Shown here one piece after another: positions 1 to 11,093 of a stretch of 64,000 nt of DNA (position 1 is the stretch's first letter; each line of letters starts with the position of its first letter). The DNA comes from Pseudomonas sp. MTM4 (lineage in GTDB: Bacteria > Pseudomonadota > Gammaproteobacteria > Pseudomonadales > Pseudomonadaceae). Below the pieces are notes generated by a model. It saw only the letters and a list, made by a program, of their open reading frames with translations, did not search any database and was not told the origin of the DNA. The translations under genes were made by a program, and so were the position numbers. The DNA lies in the NCBI RefSeq assembly GCF_019355055.1, contig NZ_CP048411.1, forward strand, positions 2,108,001 through 2,172,000, in the 5' to 3' direction.

Positions 1-1187
1 TCGATGCTGGGGCTGTTCATCAGCAGCCGCACCTGCGGGTACATCCACAGCAGGCGGTCGACGTTGTCGTTGGGCTCGTAGGCGATATCGCCCAAACCGT
101 CGTCGTCGCGGTCCCAGCCCAGATAATCGCTCCAGTAGTTGCCGCGCCCGTCCACCGACCATTCCTGGGTCCGCACGGCCACGTACTTGACCTGCTGCTG
201 GTTGCCGACAAAGGCATTGCCGACGATGCGGTTGTTCTCCGAACCTGCAGTCAGGTGAATACCCAGATCGCTGCGCTGGAAGTGGTTGCCTTCGATGGTG
301 TTGAACAGCGAGTTATAGATGAACAGCGCCTTGCCCTCGCCGCCGCTGATCATGCTGTCGCCACCGGTATCGCCGCGCTCGACGTCGCTGACGACGTTGT
401 CCTTGATGGTCGAGTAGGTGATGTAGTTCATCAGGATGCCGTAGTTCTGGTCCTGCTCGGAGCGGTTGCCGATCACGGTCAGCTTGCGGCTCTGCATCAG
501 CGCGTAGCCGGTGCGGGTGCGGCGGGTGACGTTGGCGATCACCTGGTTCTCGTGGGAGAACATGTAGTGCACGCCGTAGCGCAGGTCCTCGAACAGGTTG
601 CGCTCGATGCGGTTGCCATTGGAGTTGTCGATGTAGATACCGTCGCGGGTGTTCCAGACATGATTGCCGACGACGCGGGAACCGCGAACGGAGAACAAAT
701 GGATACCGTTGCCACGGTCTTGGGAGCGCAAGTCCAGGTCGCCCTCGATCCGGTTGCCTTCGATCAGCAGATTCTGGCTGCGATCAGCCCAGATACCGAA
801 CCCCGGCCCCTGCAGGCGGTTGTTACGGATCACAGCATCGGTGGCGCTGGGCTCGATGAAGATCGCCGCGTTCATGTCGGTCAGATCGCGCCCCCAATCG
901 CGCAGCTCACAGCCCTCGATGGTCACGTCTGGCGCGCGGATGGTCAGGGCATTGGCCTGGCCCTGCGCCTCGATCACCGCGCCGGGCGCACAGTGCAACG
1001 CCAGCGGCTGATCGATGAAAAATTGCCCGCTGTATTCGCCTGCGGGCAGCGTCCAGCGGTTTTCCCCCAGCGTTTGCAAGGGCAGCGAGGTGATGGGTTG
1101 CGGTTCCGCCAGCGCGGCCCCGGCAAAAAACATGTGGGCGACAAGCGCCACTGAAAACCCTAAGCGAATAGCCTGAAATCCGAGCAC
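1..1187 (-). CDS. nosD: NosD, periplasmic copper-site maturation protein of nitrous oxide reductase (3' end beyond window)
   Basis: NosD is a periplasmic right-handed beta-helix protein that works with the NosFY ABC transporter to assemble the CuZ centre of N2O reductase. About 395 codons are visible and the gene runs off the left edge. The translation begins with a hydrophobic signal peptide ending AGAALA, followed by EPQPITSLP, and contains repeated NxxExN-type beta-helix turns; it reads through QVRLLMNSPSI at the edge, closely like P. stutzeri NosD as I remember it. I chose GTG at 1187 because AAGAAGG lies 8 nt upstream and it gives a compact signal peptide. An in-frame ATG at 1238 lacks a clear Shine-Dalgarno. 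It lies downstream of nosZ in the order nosR-nosZ-nosD; nosFYL would be expected outside the window. Confidence 0.93.
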   Translation of the reverse strand, partial: MLGFQAIRLGFSVALVAHMFFAGAALAEPQPITSLPLQTLGENRWTLPAGEYSGQFFIDQPLALHCAPGAVIEAQGQANALTIRAPDVTIEGCELRDWGRDLTDMNAAIFIEPSATDAVIRNNRLQGPGFGIWADRSQNLLIEGNRIEGDLDLRSQDRGNGIHLFSVRGSRVVGNHVWNTRDGIYIDNSNGNRIERNLFEDLRYGVHYMFSHENQVIANVTRRTRTGYALMQSRKLTVIGNRSEQDQNYGILMNYITYSTIKDNVVSDVERGDTGGDSMISGGEGKALFIYNSLFNTIEGNHFQRSDLGIHLTAGSENNRIVGNAFVGNQQQVKYVAVRTQEWSVDGRGNYWSDYLGWDRDDDGLGDIAYEPNDNVDRLLWMYPQVRLLMNSPSI

Positions 1188-1279
1188 ACCAATTACCTTC
1201 TTCAGCGTCCAGGCGGGTGATGCGACTGGCGACCCCATCAGGGTTCGCCAGCTTTGAAGCGACCGTGAAGGCGGGCTCG

Positions 1280-1298
1280 GCGCGAAGCTGCTTCGCGC
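1280..1298 (-). other. GC-rich hairpin between nosZ and nosD
   Basis: GCGCGAAGC and GCTTCGCGC form a perfect 9-bp stem around a single T in the 139-bp nosZ-nosD gap. No T-run follows on the minus strand, so it looks more like an mRNA processing or 3'-stability hairpin for nosZ than a rho-independent terminator. Confidence 0.5.
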
Positions 1299-1326
1299 GG
1301 CGCCAGCCCCACGTTCAGGCCCTGCC

Positions 1327-3228
1327 TCAGGCCGGCTCAACCAGCATACGGCCGACCATCTCCATGTGCAGCGCGTGGCAGAACCAGCTGCAGTAGTACC
1401 AGTGCAGACCGGGTTTATCGGCTGTGAAGGTGATGGACGAGGTCTGCTGAGGGCTGATCTCCATGCTTGCGCCGTGGTTGGTCATGACGAAACCGTGGGA
1501 CACGTCCTCGATCTGGTCGATGTTGGTAATGATCACCGTGACTTCGTTGCCCTGCTTCACCGTGAACTCGGTGATGCCGTACGCCGGCGCCATCGAGGTC
1601 ATGTAGACGCGCACCTTGTTGCCGTCACGGATGACCTTGTTTTCCGTGTCCAGATTGACGCCGTCCTTCTTGGCCATTTCCACCGTCGGGGCGAACATCG
1701 GGTCGTTGCGGTCCCAGATCTTCTTGGTACGAATCTGGTCGCGGCGCACCAGGATGCAGTCGTGCGGTTCGGCATAGGTTGGGCCGTCGTGCACCAGCTT
1801 CATTTCATCGCCGGAAATGTCGATCAGCTGATCGTTTTCCGGGTGCAGCGGCCCGACCGGCAGGAAACGGTCCTTGGAGAACTTCGAAAGCGCAATCAGC
1901 CACTTGCCGTCCGCTTCGCTGGTTTCGGTCAGCGAGGCATGGATGTGCCCCGGCTGGTAGTGAACGTCCAGCTTCTGCTTGATGTAGTTGACCTTCTCGC
2001 CCTTGTAGGCGCGCACGGCCTCTTCGATGTTCCATTTGACCACTTGGCTGTCGATGAACAGCGTGGTGTAGCCGTTGCCGCGACCGTCGAAGGTGGTGTG
2101 CAGCGGACCGAGACCCAGCTCGGGTTCGCCCACGACCACATCGCGGGGATCGGCCAGCTTGCCGTCGAACAGCTCGGGCAGCTTGTCAATGGCGATGATG
2201 GTGGCGGTCGGCGACAGCTTGCCGTTGGCGATGAAGTATTTACCGTCCGGCGAGGTGTTCAGGCCGTGGGGGTTTTTCGGTACCGGGATGTAGCGAGTCA
2301 GCTTGGACCCGTCGCGACCATTGACCACCGGCACCTTGGAGTCGCCGAGGGTGATGAAGTCACCGGCCTTGATTGCCGCCTCGATGGCAGGAATGTCGAA
2401 CACCACGACCCAGTCACGCTCGTTGCGCATCATGCCGCCCAGGTCGAACGCCTTTTCCGAGTTGTAGCAGGTGGAAGCGGCGAAACGCCCGGTGTAATCA
2501 GCATCGGTGTTATCCAGGTTGCCATCGACGATGACCTGGAAAGCCATTTCCATCTTCTCGGCATCGATGACGTTGAACATGGTGTAGGCATTTTCGCCGC
2601 TGATATCGAATGTGCTGCCGTCGTTGGGATGCGGGATCACAAACTCGGCGTTGGCGAACACGTACTTGGTGTGCGGCACTTTCTGCAGGCGCAGCCCGTG
2701 AATCGCCTGGACGTTCGGCACGGTGAGGATCTTGTCGCACTTCATGACATCGAGGCGGATACGCGCCACGCGGCTGTTGGCCTTGTCATTGATGAACAGG
2801 TATTTACCGTCGTACTTGCCGTCGGTCATGGAGATGTGCGGGTGGTGGCAGTCACCGTTGAGGTACTTGGCGCTATCTCCCAGGATGTGCTTGCTTTCGT
2901 TGGTCAGGCCCCAGCCGGTGGCCGAATCGACGTTGAATACCGGAATACGCATCAGCTCGCGCATCGACGGCACGCCCATCACGCGCACCTCGCCCTGGTG
3001 GCCGCCGCTCCAGAAGCCGTAGTACTCATCCAGCTCGCCCGGCCCCACGTGGATCTTCGACCGTGCGTCCTTCGCCGCAGCCGCGAAAGATTCGCGCGTC
3101 ATCACTGCGCCGCCGAACGCCGTGGCGGCAACCGCCGCGCCGGTCACGGCTGTCGCACCCAGGAAGCCGCGGCGGCTCAGACCGCTTTTTTCCAGCACCT
3201 CGGTGTTGCCTTTTGCCTTGTCGCTCAT
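1327..3228 (-). CDS. nosZ: Nitrous-oxide reductase NosZ (TAT-exported, clade I type)
   Basis: NosZ is the periplasmic terminal oxidoreductase that reduces N2O to N2 with electrons from cytochromes or cupredoxins. The 633-residue protein opens with a twin-arginine signal (SRRGFLG), which marks Tat export and clade I. An N-terminal seven-bladed propeller carries the CuZ histidines (for example GDCHHPHIS). The C-terminal cupredoxin domain has the CuA site [12 protein letters not shown], followed by VGRMLVEPA. Most of the length matches the P. stutzeri enzyme. The start is ATG at 3228, with AAAGGAG upstream; a longer in-frame start at 3264 has no ribosome site and would precede the Tat signal by 12 extra residues. 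It sits 58 bp downstream of nosR and is probably partly co-transcribed with it. Confidence 0.98.
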   Translation of the reverse strand: MSDKAKGNTEVLEKSGLSRRGFLGATAVTGAAVAATAFGGAVMTRESFAAAAKDARSKIHVGPGELDEYYGFWSGGHQGEVRVMGVPSMRELMRIPVFNVDSATGWGLTNESKHILGDSAKYLNGDCHHPHISMTDGKYDGKYLFINDKANSRVARIRLDVMKCDKILTVPNVQAIHGLRLQKVPHTKYVFANAEFVIPHPNDGSTFDISGENAYTMFNVIDAEKMEMAFQVIVDGNLDNTDADYTGRFAASTCYNSEKAFDLGGMMRNERDWVVVFDIPAIEAAIKAGDFITLGDSKVPVVNGRDGSKLTRYIPVPKNPHGLNTSPDGKYFIANGKLSPTATIIAIDKLPELFDGKLADPRDVVVGEPELGLGPLHTTFDGRGNGYTTLFIDSQVVKWNIEEAVRAYKGEKVNYIKQKLDVHYQPGHIHASLTETSEADGKWLIALSKFSKDRFLPVGPLHPENDQLIDISGDEMKLVHDGPTYAEPHDCILVRRDQIRTKKIWDRNDPMFAPTVEMAKKDGVNLDTENKVIRDGNKVRVYMTSMAPAYGITEFTVKQGNEVTVIITNIDQIEDVSHGFVMTNHGASMEISPQQTSSITFTADKPGLHWYYCSWFCHALHMEMVGRMLVEPA

Positions 3229-3286
3229 GGTCTGCTCCTTTCTGGATGTAATTCCAACAGTCAAGTGAAGGGTTGTTGTGTCTGGT

Positions 3287-5461
3287 TCAGGGTTCCACGA
3301 CTTGCACGGGGATCAGCTGCGGCCCGGCCGGCGCTTTCTTGTCGCGCTTGGAGCGCTTGTTCTTGGCGATCAGCGGCGGACACTTGTCGTCATTGAAGTA
3401 GGTCATCTGGCAATCCAGGCAGTAGTGGCATTCGTTGTGATTGATATGCCCATCTGGATGGATCGCCTGCACTTCGCATTCGTTGGCGCAGAGCTGGCAC
3501 GGGTTGCCGCACTCCTTGCGCCGCTTGAGCCAGTCGAACAGACGGAAGCGCCCGGTGATCGCCAGCCCCGCGCCCAGCGGGCAGACGTAACGGCAGAAGA
3601 CCTTGCGGGTGAAAATGTTGATCACCAGCAGGAACACGGCGTAGGCGACGAACCACCACTGGCGGTCGAACTTCAGTGTGATTGCAGTCTTGAATGGCTC
3701 CACCTCGGCGGCCTTCTCGGCCATCGTCATGGATTCCAGCGAGATGCCGAACAGCACCAGTAGCACGATGTATTTGATCGCCCAGAGCCGCTCGTGAACG
3801 GTGAAGGGCACGTCGTACTGCGGAATCTTCAGCTTGCGCGCGGCCTCGTTGATCAACTCCTGCAGCGCGCCGAAGGGGCACAGCCAGCCGCAGAACACGC
3901 CGCGCCCCCAAAGCAGCAAACTTGCGGCGGTGAACGTCCAGAGAATGAAGATCACCGGGTCGGTCAGGAACAGCTCCCAGCGGAAGTCCTGCACCAGCGC
4001 GTGGACGAAGGTCAGCACATTGACCACCGACAGCTGCCCCAGGGCATACCAGCCGATGAACACCACGGTGAAGATCAGATAGCCATGGCGCAGCATGCGC
4101 AGGAAGTGCGGGTAACGAGCGAAGGTGTCCTGCATGAACAGGATGACCGTCAGCAGCGCCAGCGCGACCAGGATCACGCCGATCTGGAAACTCTTCTGGT
4201 ACCAGATGTTGACCCACATCGGCCGGTTGGCTTCCTCGATGGCGGCCAGCTCCTCGGCAGTCGGCTGCGGGCGCTCGATGTAGGCTTCGGGAATCTGATA
4301 GGGCAGCTCGAAACTGGTGAAGATGCCATCCACCGGGCCGGTCTGGCGGCGCACCAGCAGCTCCAGCGTCCACGGTGTGCCCGGATCGAAGCCGGTATTT
4401 TCGCGGAGGATGAAGATCGCCATTTCCTTGAAGTCCGGAATGCCTTCAGCGAACACGTCGTTGAGCCGCTGATAGTCCATATCACGGAAGCTGAGGATGT
4501 TGCCGAACTGGCGCACCTGCACCCGATCGAAAATGCCGCCGCGCACGTAACCCGAGCCCTTGAACGAGTATTCGCCGCTGCCGAGCACGGCGATGGCGTG
4601 TTCGCCCGGCTTGAGATCTTCCATCAGAAAGCGGTACTGATTGTCGCCCAGCAGGTTGCGGCCGATGGTCGGCGGGTTCAGGTGGGCGGCGTAGAGGTCG
4701 ATGAAGGTATCGTCGACTTCCTCGGCGGGCGCCTCGTCGATGCCTTCGGCCTTGGTGCCTTTGAACGCCTGATTGATATCGCCATTGGTCAGATGCAACC
4801 GACGAATCGCGCCGTTGCCGGTCAGCTCCGCCCAGGTGGCGGGCTGGTAAACGTCTTCGCGGACGATGGCCGGCTTCTGCCGGGCGTCGAGGTTGCTCTT
4901 GACCAGACCGAGAGACGCCGCCACTTCATGGGCGGAGCGCATGACGATTTCGTTGACCACCATCACGGTCACGGTGGCGCCCGTCACGGCATCGACGGTC
5001 ACTGCGCTCTTGTCGCTGGAGCGTCCCACCACCACACGCTGATCGGCCTTGATGCCGGCATATTTCGCGGTGAAGTCATGCAGTTTCTGCTCGGGAATGC
5101 CAATCAGCAGGATGGGTTCGTGATGCTCCAGCACATAGGCGTCGACGATGGCGCCTTCGCGGTCGAGCAGCACCTGCATGTTCAGCGGCTTGCCGGAATA
5201 CGCCGGCATGTCGGTGACGTGGATGCTCTGGAAGGCGTAACCGTAGACAGTGCCGACGCCGTCGGTGAGCGTACGGACCTGATAGTCGCCTTCGGGCTCG
5301 GAAATCTGGGTTACCTTCGGGAAAAACAGCTCGATGCGCTGTTGCTCGGCTTCATACTCTTTGGCTTGCAGCGTGAAGCTGCAGACCATGAGGAACACTG
5401 CGATCAGCAGGTACCCCCCCCAATTGCCGGCGATAACGGACGTACTGCGTTGGGGCTTCAT
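3287..5461 (-). CDS. nosR: NosR, membrane-bound flavin/iron-sulfur regulator and electron donor for N2O reduction
   Basis: NosR is an inner-membrane protein needed for nos transcription and for electron delivery to NosZ. The 724-residue product has an N-terminal membrane segment or signal and a periplasmic FMN-binding domain whose TGATVT motif carries the threonine normally linked covalently to FMN. Several central transmembrane helices follow, with two CxxxCP motifs (CGWLCPFGA and CRYVCPLGA), and a C-terminal polyferredoxin with [12 protein letters not shown] and CHYCLDC. The length agrees with P. stutzeri NosR (about 725). I prefer ATG at 5461, which has GGAAC upstream, over ATG at 5500, which has no Shine-Dalgarno. 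A TTGAT-N4-GTCAA box lies 66-79 bp upstream, consistent with oxygen/NO-responsive control. Confidence 0.96.
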   Translation of the reverse strand: MKPQRSTSVIAGNWGGYLLIAVFLMVCSFTLQAKEYEAEQQRIELFFPKVTQISEPEGDYQVRTLTDGVGTVYGYAFQSIHVTDMPAYSGKPLNMQVLLDREGAIVDAYVLEHHEPILLIGIPEQKLHDFTAKYAGIKADQRVVVGRSSDKSAVTVDAVTGATVTVMVVNEIVMRSAHEVAASLGLVKSNLDARQKPAIVREDVYQPATWAELTGNGAIRRLHLTNGDINQAFKGTKAEGIDEAPAEEVDDTFIDLYAAHLNPPTIGRNLLGDNQYRFLMEDLKPGEHAIAVLGSGEYSFKGSGYVRGGIFDRVQVRQFGNILSFRDMDYQRLNDVFAEGIPDFKEMAIFILRENTGFDPGTPWTLELLVRRQTGPVDGIFTSFELPYQIPEAYIERPQPTAEELAAIEEANRPMWVNIWYQKSFQIGVILVALALLTVILFMQDTFARYPHFLRMLRHGYLIFTVVFIGWYALGQLSVVNVLTFVHALVQDFRWELFLTDPVIFILWTFTAASLLLWGRGVFCGWLCPFGALQELINEAARKLKIPQYDVPFTVHERLWAIKYIVLLVLFGISLESMTMAEKAAEVEPFKTAITLKFDRQWWFVAYAVFLLVINIFTRKVFCRYVCPLGAGLAITGRFRLFDWLKRRKECGNPCQLCANECEVQAIHPDGHINHNECHYCLDCQMTYFNDDKCPPLIAKNKRSKRDKKAPAGPQLIPVQVVEP

Positions 5462-5526
5462 GAGCACTGTTCCACTTCCAGCAAGGAATGTAGGAAGCAT
5501 GGTAGTGACGCAGCCCAGGCCTACCC

Positions 5527-5540
5527 TTGACCGCGATCAA
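5527..5540 (-). promoter_or_regulatory. FNR/DNR-type box upstream of nosR
   Basis: Read on the minus strand the site is TTGATCGCGGTCAA, one mismatch from the TTGAT-N4-ATCAA consensus of the Anr/Dnr (FNR-CRP) family. It lies 66-79 bp before the nosR ATG, a position suited to activation. Anaerobic or NO-responsive control of nos genes by DNR proteins is established in pseudomonads; its use here is inferred. Confidence 0.75.
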
Positions 5541-5700
5541 CCTTACCGCTGACGACTGATTTCATTGAGCCATGTCAACGAAGCGTCCAGTGCCCTCTGT
5601 TGCCCCTCGAACCTCAGCGATCTTGACCCGCATCCATGCCGTGCAGGCTCCGGCGGAGGCCTCGCGCTAGACGAGGCTGCGTTCCCCTAAACGGACCCGT

Positions 5701-6951
5701 TCAAGCTCGGCCAGGCGGCGTGAGATAGGCGGCGGTGGCGCCTCGGGTGGCTTCGCTGGCCTTGATCTCCATCTTCGCGATGCTGCGCAAGTGCACCTGA
5801 TCCGGGCCGTCGGCGAAGCGCAGCGCGCGGCCACCGGTCCACATGTCCGCCAGCGGGGTATCCGGGGTCAGGCCCATGGCGCCGTAAACCTGGATGGCGC
5901 GATCGACGACGCGGGTGTGCATGCGCGGCACCAGCGCCTTGATCATGGAGATTTCCTTGCGTGCGGCCTTGGCGCCCACTTCGTCGATCATCCAGGCGGT
6001 CTTCAGCACCAGCAGCCGCGCCTGTTCGATCTCGATGCGCGACTCGGCGATCCAGTCGGCAACATTGGAATACTGCTGCAGATATTTGCCGAAGGCCTTG
6101 CGCTCCTGAGCGCGCTCGACCATTAGCTCCAGCGCCAGCTCGGCCATGCCGATCGATCGCATGCAGTGGTGGATGCGACCCGGCCCGAGGCGCGCCTGGG
6201 CCATCATGAAGCCGTCGCCCTCTTTGCCCAGCAGGTTGCGCGCCGGCACCCGAACGTTCCTTAACAGCAGCTCGCTGTGGCCCTCGGGGGCGATGTGATT
6301 CATCACCGGAATGTTGCGCACCAGCTCGACGCCGGGCGTGTCGAACGGCACGAGAATCATGCTCTGCTGGTGATGCGTTTGCGCATCGGGATCGGTCTTG
6401 CCCATCACGATCAACAGCTTGCAGTTGGGATGCGAGGCGTTGGTGATGAACCACTTGCGGCCGTTGATGACGTAGTCGTCGCCATCGCGGCGGATCAGCG
6501 TCTGGATGTTGGTGGCATCCGACGACGGCACGTCCGGCTCGGTCATGGCGAAGGCCGAACGAATCTCGCCTTCGAGCAAAGGCTTGAGCCATCGCTCACG
6601 CTGCTCAGGACTGGCGAACAGGTGCAGCAGCTCCATGTTGCCGGTGTCCGGCGCGTTGCAATTGAACACTTCCGCGGCCCACTGCACGCGCCCCATGATT
6701 TCCGCCAGCGGCGCGTATTCGAGGTTGCTCAGGCCCATGCCCGGCTCGTCCTCGCGCAGCGACGGCAGGAACAGGTTCCACAGTCCCTCGGAACGGGCTA
6801 GCGCCTTGAGATCCTCCATGAACGAAACCGGATATTGTCCCGCCGCGACCTCCTCGTGCCAGGCACCTATGCGCGGCACGATGTACTGGTCCATGAAGGC
6901 GCGCAGCTGCTGGCGCAGCGCCTCCGCACGCGGGCTGTAGGCGAAGTTCAT
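5701..6951 (-). CDS. Acyl-CoA dehydrogenase family flavoprotein
   Basis: This 416-residue protein has the full acyl-CoA dehydrogenase fold: an N-terminal helical domain, a middle beta domain with FAMTEPDVPSSDATN and GRKWFITNA for FAD binding, and a C-terminal helical domain with RKAFGKYLQQYS and the conserved segment QVYGAMGLTPDTPLADMWTGG. It should oxidise an acyl-CoA to the enoyl-CoA with electron-transfer flavoprotein as acceptor; the substrate cannot be told. The start at 6951 has AGAGG 6 nt upstream and gives the expected length, whereas the frame stays open to 7080 without family similarity. No beta-oxidation gene is adjacent. It lies upstream of nosR on the same strand, but the 239-bp gap with the DNR box suggests separate units. 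Confidence 0.93.
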   Translation of the reverse strand: MNFAYSPRAEALRQQLRAFMDQYIVPRIGAWHEEVAAGQYPVSFMEDLKALARSEGLWNLFLPSLREDEPGMGLSNLEYAPLAEIMGRVQWAAEVFNCNAPDTGNMELLHLFASPEQRERWLKPLLEGEIRSAFAMTEPDVPSSDATNIQTLIRRDGDDYVINGRKWFITNASHPNCKLLIVMGKTDPDAQTHHQQSMILVPFDTPGVELVRNIPVMNHIAPEGHSELLLRNVRVPARNLLGKEGDGFMMAQARLGPGRIHHCMRSIGMAELALELMVERAQERKAFGKYLQQYSNVADWIAESRIEIEQARLLVLKTAWMIDEVGAKAARKEISMIKALVPRMHTRVVDRAIQVYGAMGLTPDTPLADMWTGGRALRFADGPDQVHLRSIAKMEIKASEATRGATAAYLTPPGRA

Positions 6952-7132
6952 AGGGTACCTCTGCTGGTCGTCGATGCACTCAACCTTAGCCCCGTCAGCC
7001 GTGAAGGCAACGAAGGTGCAACCGCTGAATCTGGCGCAATCAGCGGCACGCGAAGCCTCTGCGCCGTTGATCAACGTCATCCTTCGTCCACTAAGAACCT
7101 GCTAAGGCCTGCCTCGACATCGGCGTCCGCAG

Positions 7133-7169
7133 TAAGCGACGGAAGCGCCTTCGGCGATTCCATCCTACA
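7133..7169. repeat. Extragenic repeat, CCGAAGGCG-core family
   Basis: AAGCGACGGAAGCGCCTTCG followed by GCGATTCCATCCTACA. A closely related sequence occurs inverted at 26462-26496, so it is an intergenic repeat rather than gene-specific sequence. Confidence 0.55.
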
Positions 7170-7180
7170 AGCCGCGATCT

Positions 7181-7202
7181 GTAGGGTGGGCTTCAGCCCA
7201 CC
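7181..7202. repeat. REP-like palindrome, GTGGGCTTTAGCCCAC family (single copy)
   Basis: GTAG followed by the palindrome GGTGGGCTTCAGCCCACC. The same element recurs at 24687, 24733, 36719, 38181, 41076, 41116 and 62067, always between genes. Confidence 0.8.
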
Positions 7203-7232
7203 GTAACCATGAAGACGTAACCCAATGACTCC

Positions 7233-7673
7233 CTACCAATGCAGATAAAACATCGCCTTAGCCAGCAGCACGATGCCGATCATCTGCAGGAAGATCGCCC
7301 ATTGGATGCGCCGATAACGCGCTGGCGTCATGCATCCGCTGCGCAACAGCATGGCGACCATGCCGAAGGTGAAGAACACACCGATCGCCAGCAGGATTTT
7401 CAACGAGAGCAAGGTTGCGAAACTGCTCGCAAAAGGATTAGCCAGTGCATGACGGTGATGCCAGGCCAGACCGATGCCGGCGCCATAGACGAACAGCACG
7501 ACCCAGTGCAGCACCACTCTCAGGCGCGCACCGACGGCCTTATCAACGCTCTGCATCAGATTCGGCTCGATCTGCTGGCGAACCTGATGAAGCACCAGCA
7601 CCTCAACGAATAGCGCGCCGATGAAGAAAATGGCCGCTAGCAGGTGAATCACATGCAACAGGGAATAGGTCAT
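7233..7673 (-). CDS. CopD-like / hypothetical four-helix inner-membrane protein
   Basis: A 146-residue membrane protein with four predicted transmembrane helices and conserved-looking histidines near the membrane faces (MTYSLLHVIHLLAAIFFIGA at the start, then VLHWVVLF and AWHHRHALA). This architecture resembles small CopD-family or DUF2269-like integral membrane proteins, some of which may bind haem or copper. No function can be assigned from sequence alone. AAGGAG lies 5 nt before the ATG. The neighbours (acyl-CoA dehydrogenase and a glycine-zipper protein) give no functional hint, and no copper-resistance gene is near. Confidence 0.75.
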   Translation of the reverse strand: MTYSLLHVIHLLAAIFFIGALFVEVLVLHQVRQQIEPNLMQSVDKAVGARLRVVLHWVVLFVYGAGIGLAWHHRHALANPFASSFATLLSLKILLAIGVFFTFGMVAMLLRSGCMTPARYRRIQWAIFLQMIGIVLLAKAMFYLHW

Positions 7674-7761
7674 CGCGGCTCCTTCGGTTCCTGCCTGCCA
7701 GTTTAGGATCTGTCTCCGCTTCGCTGTAGTCGCTTACGGCATCGAAGATGGCGGCCCGTAC

Positions 7762-8112
7762 TCAGCGATTCAGCGCCGTCAGCTTGGCGCCATCACGCTC
7801 GACTTGCTGCCCGACAACGAAGCCGTTCGCCGAGCTCCGCACCTGGGACTGGCTGCCATCTTCGGCCTCGATTATGTAGAGCGTCTGATCGAGACCGGCC
7901 GCCTGTTGCGCCCCTTGACCGACGAAATAACCCAGCCCGCCGCCAATCAATGCGCCGATCGGTCCGGCTGCCGCGCCCAGCATGAAACCACTGAGCCCTC
8001 CAAACCCACCGCCCACAACTCGATCCTGGCGAGCCTCCACGACCTCATCGGCACCCGCCAGCGTACTGGTCAGCAACATTGCACCGGCAACCAAAGCGAC
8101 TAGATTCTTCAT
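7762..8112 (-). CDS. Small secreted glycine-zipper protein
   Basis: A 116-residue protein with a clear signal peptide (MKNLVALVAGAMLLTSTLAGA, cut before DEVVEAR). A glycine-zipper hydrophobic segment follows, rich in GxxxG (GGGFGGLSGFMLGAAAG and IGALIGGGLGYFVGQGA), then a short C-terminal domain (LYIIEAEDGSQSQVRS). Such proteins are usually periplasmic or outer-membrane associated; the exact role is unknown. AAGGAG lies 6 nt before the ATG. It is monocistronic, faces an AT-rich upstream region and is divergent from the DUF488 gene. Confidence 0.8.
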   Translation of the reverse strand: MKNLVALVAGAMLLTSTLAGADEVVEARQDRVVGGGFGGLSGFMLGAAAGPIGALIGGGLGYFVGQGAQQAAGLDQTLYIIEAEDGSQSQVRSSANGFVVGQQVERDGAKLTALNR

Positions 8113-8164
8113 GTGCTACTCCTTATACGCGTGATGTTTCCTTACTCTTAGACACGAAGCGTGC

Positions 8165-8285
8165 CGCTTTTTAATCTTTATGAATCAATAGGATGCGATA
8201 TAACTGGTTATATTTACCTTGCCTTTAAGGGTATTTATTACCTGTATATAAGTATTTTTAACCCTAATCCGATTTAGTTCCGAAA
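8165..8285. other. AT-rich divergent intergenic segment
   Basis: About 120 bp between the glycine-zipper gene and the divergent DUF488 gene is strikingly AT-rich (runs such as ATATAACTGGTTATATTTAC and TATATAAGTATTTTTAACCC) in an otherwise GC-rich window. It must hold the DUF488 promoter, but I could not fix a single -35/-10 pair. Confidence 0.5.
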
Positions 8286-8301
8286 CCTTAGGAGGCAGGC
8301 G

Positions 8302-8703
8302 ATGATTCTTTGCAAACGCGCCTATGAGGCCTGCGAAACCCGCGATGGATACCGCGTTTTGGTCGACCGCCTCTGGCCACGAAACCTGCGCAAGGAAGAC
8401 CTGGCGCTGGACAACTGGCTGCGGGAACTGGCGCCCTCGGCGGCGCTGCGCCAAGCGTTCAAGCATGATGGGTTGGGCTTCGATGCCTTTCATGAGCGTT
8501 ATCGCCAAGAGCTGGCCGCCCACCCAGAGCACTGGTGGCCGTTGCTGAACATCGCCATGAAGGGCCCGCTGACGCTGCTTTACGCCGCTCGCGACGAGCA
8601 GCAGAACAATGCGCGGGTGTTGGCAGAATGGCTGGAGGAAGAGTTGGAGCGCCGCGGTGCGCCGAGCTCGCCGACGTGCTATGCCGGCGAGCGGATGTCG
8701 TGA
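8302..8703 (+). CDS. DUF488 family protein (YeaO-like)
   Basis: A 133-residue soluble protein of the DUF488/YeaO family. It has the recognisable RDGYRVLVDRLWPRNLRKED segment, a central LRELAPSAALRQAFKHD block and the LLYAARDEQQNNARVL strand-helix. The biochemical role of the family is not established. The ribosome site is strong (AGGAGG, 6 nt from ATG). It stands alone, divergent from the glycine-zipper gene and convergent with the TRAP solute-binding gene. Confidence 0.88.
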   Translation: MILCKRAYEACETRDGYRVLVDRLWPRNLRKEDLALDNWLRELAPSAALRQAFKHDGLGFDAFHERYRQELAAHPEHWWPLLNIAMKGPLTLLYAARDEQQNNARVLAEWLEEELERRGAPSSPTCYAGERMS

Positions 8704-8734
8704 GGTCCGTCGCGACGGCGACGGACGGAACAGC

Positions 8735-11021
<2,287 letters not shown>

Positions 11022-11093
11022 CGGCGCCGCGCCGGCGATGCCTTCAGCTCGGCAAGCAGGCATACTTCGGGCCTCGACCGAGGCCCGAACAGC

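Noticed and set aside
7065..7076. Perfect palindrome CGTTGATCAACG upstream of the acyl-CoA dehydrogenase
   Set aside because: Twelve bases only, with no spacer and no match to the FNR box; too short to call an operator.
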